From Tetrahymena elliotti 4EA (lineage: Eukaryota > Ciliophora > Oligohymenophorea > Hymenostomatida > Tetrahymenidae): DNA of 30,275 nt. Each line of letters opens with the position of its first letter. Positions within the stretch are counted from its first letter, which is position 1. This document shows, in pieces, positions 20,960 through 30,275 of this stretch. The notes under the pieces were generated by a model, which was given only the letters and a program-made list of their open reading frames with translations, ran no database searches and was not told where the DNA came from. The stretch spans positions 493,926 to 524,200 of the forward strand of contig JH720326.1 of assembly GCA_000231825.2 (NCBI GenBank), read 5' to 3'. Both the position numbers and the translations under genes were made by a program.

Positions 20960-23009
20960 ATATAATTAATTGGGTGATAAAATTAATACCGGGTATAAAA
21001 ACAAGAACTAAAATATTTAAATCAAAAATTGAAAAGAGTGAAATGTTTTTAATTTTTAATATTTTAAGTATATTTATCTATCAATAAAGAAATTCACATT
21101 TTAAAATAATTTTTTTATGAAAATAAATTTTATTTTACTTGTTTTGTTTTCAAATTTATACTTATCAATAAAAAGAAAGGAATTTAATTTATTACTGCAA
21201 AGAGCAAAAAAGGAGAGGGGTATCATAAGTTTATTTAAAAAGCAGGTTCTATAAAAAGATTTAATTATTAATCATAAAAAACTTAGTTTGTCTTCAAATA
21301 ATCATTAAATATATAATTATTCAAAAAGCCAAATATTTAAATGAAATTAACTTAAAATTTTTACCAATAAAAAATAAAATATGAACTAATAAATCAAGAA
21401 TGTATAGGAAAAAAAATAAATTACTTTAAATATTTCATGTCATTTGTAAAACTTTCACAGATTTATTTTTAAAGTTTTCTACCCCTTTTTACTAAATTTA
21501 AAATAATACATTTTTTAAAAGATTTTATAGCTTTATAAATAATCTTTACTCTCACTATCTAGCTTTTACTTACCTAAAAATGTTGATCAATTTATTTAAT
21601 TTTACTGTTAATAATTTAAACGAAACCATATTTAGATCTTAAATTATTTTTTTACTTACTATTTTTTAATAAATTTGATGATATAATCAAGAATTAATTA
21701 AGAATAAATTCACAAGTAAAAAATATCTAAAAATTTTTAATGTTTAAATTGTCTGGATTTCACTTAGATACTGAAAAAAATATTTTGTATGGAACTAATT
21801 TATTATTTTAACACTGATTGTCTTTGTGATAAAGAAAATAAAGGCTCCTTTTTTAGGTAATACAAAGATAAAAGTCTTAAATCTGACCATTTTTACTGCC
21901 TTTAATCTTGCAAATGCTAAATTTTTTCTTTGAATAATTTGGAGAATTCCAAATTAATTTACTAACCTTTGCTTTGATTAAATAGTTAATTGCTGATAAT
22001 GATTCTAAATTAAATTTTTCTTGGTAGTATTTTCATTTAAAATAATGATAAATTAATTGCATATTCCATATTAGTAAAGAAGATTAATTATTAAGAATCA
22101 ATAATATTTAAAAACTTTAATCTCTTTTAAAAGATTGCAATTAAATACTTGTATTCAATTTTTCTGATATTCAAGCTATTAGCAATCTGTTATTGATTGA
22201 TTCTATTAAAAATTAATAATTATTTTAGCATTGTAATTCAGATAGTAGTCTCTGTTAATCAGCTGAGCTAATATTTTTTATATTTACTTTCAAAAAAGAT
22301 AAAATATCCATTTTATTGTTTTATACCTTAATTATTATTTACTTGATATTCCAATTTTTACTTCTTAATGAAAAAAATAAATTCAAATTTATAAATTGTG
22401 TTAAAAAAATAAAACATTTAATTTCAGAATTTCTAAAATTAAATCATTCAAAAATACTAAAAGAGGTACCAAATATTTATCGAAATAAAGAAAGAAAAAT
22501 ACCTAATAAAACAGTTTAGATTTTTTAAAAATTGATTAAGTAGGAAAATTAAATAAATAATGAAAGAATAAACTCAAATGATAAAAACTGAGATAAAAAA
22601 CGAAGAAAAAAAAATATTTTGACATAATATTGATATTCTCATATTTTACTGTTTAATATTATCTTAAGTTAATAATGTTAGAATTAAATACTTAAAAGAT
22701 TGATTGATTTTTCTAGGTGAAAAAAATTGAATATTTTAAAAAAAGATTATGAGAAACAAATTTATATTTATTTATTATTATTAATAAAATAAACAGAAAT
22801 GAGCTTGTTTTTATTGAGCTTTGATACATTCATTGAAGTAAAGGAGTTTTAAGAAGAAGAGAGACAAATTTTGAATAAATGAAATTGAGTTGATTTTTAT
22901 GAAGCTGGTTATTTACTATTAAAAATATACATGAATTAATATAATTGAATAAGTAATACAAATAGCATAAAAGCAAGTAAGATAGAAAGAAATAGCAAAC
23001 ATTAATAAA
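20960..23009. other. Intergenic region, no secure gene
   Basis: About 2 kb of AT-rich DNA between the tRNA array and the TmcB-like gene. A 91-residue frame exists at 22316-22591 (+) with a hydrophobic start and basic remainder, but its base composition equals the surroundings and it has no motif. The last 200 bp should hold the promoter and leader of the next gene. Confidence 0.5.
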
Positions 23010-26000
23010 ATGAATATTAGTATAAAAGAGAAAGACAGATAGACTGTATATTAGAGAATGAAGAAATTTTACTTAGAGGAGAGCTATCCATTAATTAAGC
23101 TATTTGATAGACCTTTTCTTTTTTCGATTTGTCTAATTATTTTCAAGCATCTTTAATATTTTTTCCTTCAGCTGACTCCTAGTATTGCAGATTAAGTGAT
23201 AGCAAAAGAAAGCAATGCTTCTTCTTTATAATATGGAATATACTTCTAAGATAGAGAAGTTGTAGAAACTGCTGTATTATATACTATGCTTATAATTAAT
23301 TCATATATTTTTTGCATGCTTTTAATATACTTTGTAAGGTCAGTATTTTGGTCACTGGAACCAAAAGAAGATTACTTTCTTTCCTTATGTTTCTAAGTCT
23401 ACTATTATTTAATCTACATGATATCAGCTATGTGCTCTATTATCCTTTTTAAATAAAATCCAGCAGCTAGTTCAATAAATCTCATTCTTACTCTAGTTAT
23501 AAGTAGCTTTATTTCGATTTTATTCAGATGATCATTTATTATTTTGAAAAATTTTACAAAATATTGAAAAAAATTTAGTAGAATTAACGAATAAATTAAA
23601 TTATATTCGACTAGTTTTTATAATTTAATTTAAATATTTTTCTATAATAAAGCTTACATTCAATCAGCCCACGAATATGATGATAGATTTGTCAGATATG
23701 ACTATCTTTCTATGAGATCTTCATGGCAGAGAAACATAAGTTAGATTTTTGAGCTTGTGTCATTATTTTGCTATGTTTATTTAGATGGAAATAAATTATT
23801 GACTTTTACTGTGATTTTCTATTTGATTCTATTGATTATTGAAATATATTATATACCAATATATAACTAACCTATTCAAGTTCTTAATTTTTTTGGTTAC
23901 ATATTCAACATAATATCCAACTTGAATACATACTTGATCTTAAATACATCATTTTGGAGAATTTACATGTTTGGACTATTAATATTTATCCCACTTTCCT
24001 TTATTATAGCAAAAAATAGTATTAAAATGAGAATAAATTACATTTGTTTAGAGCAGGTTAGTAAAAACAGTATTAATAATAAATTTGCTGATAAAATTAA
24101 TTAAAAGTAACAAAATGAATATCAATCTTAAAGAAAAATAGATGAACTGGATATTTATCTAAGAAATATTTACTCTTTGTGCAAACTTAGCTATGACGAA
24201 TACTTGTCTTCTTTTTCTTCCTTGTATTTAGAAAATATTATCTAAAATCACAAGTAATACTGTAATAAGTATCCCTATTGCTTCTGCTCTGAGGTAAATA
24301 TATAAATAAATAATCAAATATTTTTTCAAAGTTATTTGTGATCATTATTAATTAGAAAAATTAGCTTTTTAAGAGAAGTATTTTTTTTTATTTTTCTTCA
24401 ACCAAATATTTTAGAAAAGAAATTAATGTAGCTAATAATTTTTAACATAGAAATTTATTTGATTCATACTTCTTAAAAATTTTGTGTTAATTAAATCAAA
24501 AAAAACTAAATTAACTTACACTATTAATTGGATATTAAATCAGTAAAAGCAGCGCTGCATTCGAATAATGCAATTTTATCCTATTAATAATTTAAAAAAA
24601 AGGGTGGTATTGATTTAATTGTTTTTCCGTTTGTAATCTAATAGGAGATATCAAGCCAATAATAGAGAGAATCAAATTATATTAGAAGCTAGTATCTCTA
24701 TAGTTACATAGAAATTATTTATTAACAAACTGTACAAGAAAATTCTAAAAAGCAATTATGTAACTTAACATTTAGTTATTTGATGTTTGTTATTGAAGTA
24801 TAGAAAAATGAAACAAAGGCTATAACTATTGCTTTGGATTATCTATAAAATAAATAAAATATGATGACATTTCTTTAGCAGTAAAGATTGTTCTACGTCA
24901 TCAATTATTTAAGCTAAAAAGTTGAGTTTTTTAAAACATAGTATTAAATTGCTAATAAAAACAATGAAATGTAATTAGATTTCATAGAAAGTATTAATTA
25001 TGATACTGTTATGTATGAGAGTTGCCTTCTATTCTAAAAATGCTTACTAATTAAAAGAGCTGCACTGTAAAAAATGGGCATGAACAACATCAATCTATTA
25101 TAAATTGAAAAGATTTTTATTCATTTAAGAGAAAATAGAGAAGAATTATAAAAACTTCTCTCTCTTCTAATATCCAGATACCATTAGAGCTACATGTTAG
25201 GTTACTTGATAGACAGCTTTGAGAAGTCATTATAAAGTGATGAATCTCTTTCTAAATAATTAAGTAGAGAGAAAAAGCAAATATTCACAGCTATGAATCT
25301 TGTTCAGTAAAAAAAGAAATTAACATTATACTCTGAAGACAGCTGTGTCATTTTTATTACTTTGCTTTCAAATATTGGAACTGTTAAAAAGGTAACAAAA
25401 AATATAGACGATGTCATTCCTCTTCTGAAAAGTAGTGAAGTTATAGGCAAAAATATTAATTACATGATGTGTTAAAAGATAAGCATCATTCATGATAATA
25501 TTTTGCAAAATTTTATTCAAAAACATAATGTGGATTTCTAAGTTAAAGATTACCCTTTGTTAATTGGAATAGATAAGTAAGGCTGGGCAATTCCTTATAA
25601 AATGAAAGTGTAAACGTGTATGATTGGAATGAATGACTTTGGTGCTAGTTGCTGGGTTAAGTAAATTAAGGATACTAATTTGTATATGTAGCTATCATTG
25701 AATAACAATTATGAAATTTTCACTGTTTCTTAGAGTATTTATTAATATTTATTCAAAGACGCAGTCCCTTAGAATCGTATTTAGAAAGTCAAATTAGGAT
25801 CACTCATGCCCACATTAGAACATTTCATTAAAAAAAGTATTTTCAGAATTTATTTATTCTAATTTGCCTTACATTTTTAATATTTAACAAAAAAAAAATT
25901 TCTCTGATCTTTTATGTTTATAGTGTTTAAAATTTTCATTTAAAATAGGATGTTCAAGTTCATCTATTTATTATGAATCTATTTTGCTGAAACCAAATGT

Positions 26001-29000
26001 TGAATAATTTTGTTATAATGATGATAATTTTAAGAAAGAAAGCAATCTAATTGTTAAGATCTTTGAAATGGAAATGTATAGAATTAGAGCAGATTACTAT
26101 ACATTGCGCCATAGTTGCATTGAATTTGTTTAGGTTGTTATATCTTGCTTAGAGCCAATAGAAGAATTTTAATTAAAAATTGAAGCTATCCGTTAATTAT
26201 TATATGATTTTGAATACTTTTAAATGTATGACTTTGAGTTCATTGATAACTAAAAATTACTATTACAAAATTATATAATTTAAATGAATATAAACAAAAG
26301 ATAAATGCATATTAACCATTATTATGAAGATTAATCAAACTAAAGAATTAATGAGTTGTCATAATCAAGTAATGAAGATTCTGATAAAGGATCTAGTAAA
26401 ATGCAAACAGTTAAATATACAAATGAATCAAACCCTTAAAAAATATAGATTTCTTCATAAATAAACACAAATAGAAGATAATCTAAGTTGGACTAAAGTG
26501 AATAAATTCATAATTAATTAACTAATTAGCATTAGAAATACTCTCTAATGGATTTAGATAAACCTGATATTCAAAAGAAATAAAAGACTAAACAATCGCT
26601 GAGAGAAATGACATTAAATAGATTAAACAACAAAGCAGAAGGTAATATTTTTAGTAGCATCAACATATAAGAAAATGAAAGCAATTATGATACACTATCA
26701 CCTCATAATATTACTAGCTAATTTTAAATTGTGTATCCTACTGCCTTTTAATCAGGACATGATTTGTTGAATTCTCCTTCTATTTAATCTAACCCTAATA
26801 TAAAGGATATGAATTATTCCCCACATACAAAACACATGCAATAAATGTCTACTCATTAGTCTAGATTAGATTCCTTTGATTTTAACTAAATATAAGATTT
26901 AGCATCATTTCATAGAAGAAATGGATAAAGTTCCTCAACATATTAATAATAACTATCAAAAATGAGCTCAGATTTATCAACGAAAAGATTTACAAATAGG
27001 ACATAAGATAAAATGCCACAAAGTGATAATCCTATGCAGAGCAATAAAAATTTGATTGTCAAATAAAAAACCTCTTTCTTTTTTAATTAGCTTGTTTAGC
27101 AGCAGTAAACAGAATCTTCATAAGATTATTTTGATGAAAATTCTCAAAAATTTTCAAGACTTAATTTTCATAGAACAAATAGTAAAAAATCTATCAAAAA
27201 TATTAATGAAGGTAGCGCAAATCCATCAGCAAAAACAGGAGACTCTAAAAGAAAGTAAATATTTTATTTTAGGATAACCTTAAATTTACAGAGTAATTTA
27301 CAAATTTATGAGTTTTCAACTAAAATGTCTTCTGTTCATTTCGCATTTATCAAAAAAAATACTAACCAACTTTTAGTGGTAGAAGTTTGGGTAAAAATGA
27401 AATTGTTCGCAAATAGCTGCTCACAATTTTAATAATAATTTGAGCATTAATTTAAATATTTTTTTGATAATAAATTATTTTAATTTTGAAATATTAAATT
27501 TAATTTCTTTAATTTTGATAGATAGAGACTGATCTAAGAGCTAAGAAAGCCTAGCAAAATGACAATTTTGAGATTAATTTAATATTTTGGATTTCTCACT
27601 TTATTTATTATGGTGATTGTGAATATAGTTAGCTTTATTTAACTGAATGACTATCTAAGAAACTAAAAAGATGATTATGAAAATTAAGATTGGGCAAGTA
27701 GAATCCAAGTTTTGTTAACATAAATTTTAGGAACTTAGGGGATATCTTACATGATAAGAAAGAATCCATTATATTTACAACCTTCAGAAAATATAGTTCA
27801 ACTGAATTAGGATATTAAATCTTAGCAATAATAGTAACTTTAGCTATTAGCAGATCTATTACTTGAGTATTAAGATAACAAAGTGATTAGTACATTAGGT
27901 TAAATTATACAAGATGAGGTCTATAATTTAATATTTGCTTTTAATGTCACTCACACTATTACATAACCTCTTAAAATAGATTATAGTTTGAAGAATATAC
28001 TGTCTTACCTTTATTTTGTAGCATATAATAAAGGCTCTGTTTATCCTAGTATTTTATAGTTATAAATGAATATGATTAGTCTAAACAATTAATTAGAAGT
28101 TGTTGATGATAAAATACTTAATGCAATTCATGATAGATTTTATTCAATACAAAATTCAATAACTATGCAGTAAATTGCAGACATAATAGTGGCTTCATTT
28201 TTCTCATTATCTTTTATACCAATATTTATGTATGTATAAAAGAAGAGATAAGATATCTTAGTACTTCTCTCCACATTTGGTCCAGATAAAATCCAAATCA
28301 TGATTGAAGCTGTGCTTTAGTGTGAACAAGGTGTTGAGAGATTAAAACTAATATTCACTTAAAGCACAAATGACTAACATCATAGAAAATAAAGCTAAAA
28401 GTATCTAGATTTATATTCTTTAAATGTTGGAGGCTAATTATAAAATTTCATTGAGAAAAAGAAAAATTTAAGTTCAACTACTTAGCTTCCTAAATTTAAG
28501 CTTTCATTAATATTCTATGCTACTATATTTATATTAGTGAATGTAATCTACTCATTTGGAATGGGATTTGCTCTAATACCATTTATAGATAACTAATTTC
28601 ATAATTTGGAATACACAGGTAACTCTTTTTTTTCTTTTTTTAATTTGAGTGAAATCAAAAAATTTGATAATCAAGAGCCAATTTATTAATTTTATCAATT
28701 TTTTTGTTTTCTTTTGTTTTTTTGTCTCTATTGAGAAAACTTGTTAGTTAAAATTTTAACAATTTGTTTTCTTTCAAATGGGAAATCTTGAAATTTTAAT
28801 TTTTTTTATTTTAAATATAACACAGATGAAGTATATACAATCCATTAATTTATATCAAGATTAATTGCTTACAGAATGCAAATAATTTAAACAAATACTA
28901 ATAATTAATCTATAATAGTTAATATGTATCTGTAAGAAAATAATAACTTGATACCAAATATCACAAACTACCTGAATAATTTTTATGAGGTCATTAACTA

Positions 29001-29577
29001 GCAAAATAGCATTACTAGGTACGAAAGTGACAAATTTAATCGCTTTAGCAATAATTTAATGGAAAATAATGCATGTGAAGAAGCTTAAAATAACTTGGAT
29101 TATCTCTTGTCAATGGGATTTAGTAAGATATAATGCGAGCAGGTTGCTAGCGGAGTATTTGAGTAAGGGATAATTAATGCTATAAAATATTTTTCAGATG
29201 TGATTAAATCAACAGATTATATTCTTTAAGAAAAAAATATAACAATCTTTTAAAAAAATGTTAGTAACCATTTTAAATAAATTAACTTATCAGAATATTT
29301 TTATTACTAAGCATATTAATCCTTTTTTATAGAGATTATAAGAGGATTTGTTAAATAGATTACTCTCGAACAATATGATTAATACTCTATACTAAATATC
29401 TCTCTGATGATATTTTAAGTCTTTTCATTTTGCATTTCAATCGTTTTTATTTATATCAAATTTTTCAACGATTGCTATAAATCTATTTTAGATACAAAAT
29501 AATTGCTAGATGTAATAGATATTTAATACCTCAGAGACAATTAATATGTTATTTCATATTTCAAATCCCTCAAATGA
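23010..29577 (+). CDS. TmcB-like PAS-fold multi-pass membrane protein
   Basis: Six exons: 23010-23502, 23653-24293, 24645-25836, 25949-27390, 27526-28618, 28826-29577; 1870 residues, introns 112-351 nt, phases consistent throughout. Order: short cytosolic start (KKFYLEESYPLIKLFDRPF), a bundle of N-terminal membrane helices (residues ~35-280), a His/Cys cluster HKQYCNKYPYCFC (~364), a PAS-like region (~606-745, with EDSCVIFITLLSNIGTVKKV and NINYMM), a long Ser/Asn/Gln-rich linker, then more membrane helices near 1265-1290, 1465-1485, 1580-1610 and 1805-1830, and a charged tail ending YFKSLK. This architecture is typical of a large ciliate family annotated TmcB-like or PAS-fold transmembrane proteins; biochemical role unknown, sensory signalling presumed. 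The upstream ATG 23010 is chosen over 23058 because the paralog at 30114 has a similar N-terminal extension. Confidence 0.85.
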
Positions 29578-30113
29578 CGATTTCTATATAAAATTGTATT
29601 TATTTAAAAGCCAAATAAAATTAATTCTTCCAGCAATATTTCTGTTCAATAATTCTTTTTGTTTAAATAAAATTTGTATATTAGAGATAAAATCTATTTT
29701 TTTTTATTAATTAAGGGATATTAATATTATAGTTTACTTTTTATAATTAACTTTTTTAAGAATAAATCTCTTTTTCAAAAAAATCACTTGAATAAATTAT
29801 CTATCTCATCCCTCCCTCGTATGATTTTATATGATTGACAGTTCTTTTAGTTTTAATTTAGTTCAAAACTAGATGGTTTTGTTCATAAGGTAACATAGTT
29901 AATCTTAAAAAAGGGAGAATAAAAGAAGAATTTCTTACTTACAGGATATATAATTAAATCATGAATAATTACTATGGGTATTCTGATGAGATAGAAGATT
30001 TTAACTAAATTTTGATGGTATAACATACAAATTAATCTGTAAAGAGTTTTTATTTTGTAAAAGTTAATTAAAAAATAAATAAAATCAGAAGAAATCAATA
30101 ATAGCATCCGCAA
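29578..30113. other. Spacer between tandem TmcB-like genes
   Basis: About 540 bp of AT-rich DNA with the 3' flank of the first gene and the promoter of its paralog. Nothing else recognised. Confidence 0.6.
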
Positions 30114-30275
30114 ATGAATTTAGAACAAAATAGCAAAGAAAATGATAACTTAAAATCAAGGATTAAGAAATTTTATTTTGAATAGAGCTATCCTTTAATT
30201 AAGTTGTTTGATAGGTCATATGCATTAAGTATTTTTTTAATTTTGGTAAAGCATTTCTAATACTTTTTGCTTTAA
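30114..30275 (+). CDS. Start of a second TmcB-like membrane protein (partial)
   Basis: ATG 30114 opens a frame running off the window after 54 codons. Residues 19-54 (starting KKFYFEQSYPLIKLFDRSY) align without gaps to the N-terminus of the preceding gene with about 26 of 37 positions identical, including the first membrane helix. The 18-residue leader before it differs in sequence but has similar length. Same strand and 536 bp spacing mark a tandem duplicate. Confidence 0.85.

Noticed and set aside
22316..22591. 91-residue plus-strand frame (TGA as stop)
   Set aside because: Hydrophobic then basic, but composition is that of surrounding intergenic DNA and there is no neighbouring exon or motif. 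Not excluded.
23922..24104. 60-residue frame as an independent gene
   Set aside because: It is an internal part of exon 2 of the TmcB-like gene, starting at an internal Met.
27056..27277. 73-residue plus-strand frame
   Set aside because: Out of frame with exon 4 of the TmcB-like gene, which covers it with a continuous in-phase reading.
29883..30113. 76-residue minus-strand frame
   Set aside because: Lies in the spacer between two plus-strand paralogs; Ile/Leu/Tyr-rich with no motif.

Overview
The window looks like nuclear DNA of a ciliate with the Tetrahymena-type code. TAA and TAG fall repeatedly inside conserved protein motifs where they must be sense codons (read as Gln), and every convincing gene ends in TGA. 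The sequence is very AT-rich, introns are short and AT-rich (mostly 44-250 nt, GT...AG), and the gene families (kinesin-13, multi-exon leucine-rich repeat genes, large TmcB-like PAS membrane proteins) fit an oligohymenophorean such as Tetrahymena. No telomere repeats are visible. Because TAA and TAG are sense, standard-code ORFs here are mostly fragments; the genes below were assembled by hand-reading with TGA as the only stop and by matching splice-site phase.

Layout. 267-1019 (+): a multi-pass membrane protein resembling FAR-17a/AIG1. 1928-5021 (-): a spliced kinesin-13 with P-loop, KVD and KEC motifs. 5218-5508 (-): a 65-residue SAP-domain protein. 5.5-7.9 kb is mostly non-coding with one weak two-exon candidate (7056-7468, -). 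7875-10600 (-): a two-exon, Gln/Asn/Ser-rich coiled-coil protein whose 248-nt intron holds a nested inverted repeat. 10.6-12.5 kb: intergenic DNA with a decayed LRR-exon-like segment and an imperfect tandem duplication that ends at the presumed first exon of the next gene. 12484-15059 (+): an LRR protein whose exons are almost all 90 nt, one repeat per exon, every intron in phase 2. 15.6-15.9 kb: a weak candidate coding stretch. 16302-16670 (+): a short helical protein of unknown function with a (CAA)8 leader and CCAAT/CAGTC repeats upstream. 16940-17640: an approximately 120-150 bp tandem array. 19.65-20.96 kb (-): three tRNA-Trp(CCA) genes interleaved with at least four decayed tRNA copies. 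23010-29577 (+): a 1870-residue TmcB-like PAS membrane protein in six exons; 30114-end (+): the start of a tandem paralog.

No operon logic applies. Genes are transcribed singly; the first gene and the kinesin are convergent. The themes are microtubule motors, membrane-associated sensory proteins, and local amplification by tandem duplication (LRR exons, tRNA-Trp, TmcB-like genes).

Limits: exon boundaries are inferred from reading frame, motif continuity and GT/AG sites, not from transcripts. The start codons of the LRR gene and of the two weak candidates are the least certain calls. Gaps in such AT-rich, one-stop-codon DNA give protein-like translations in several frames, so weak candidates are scored low.
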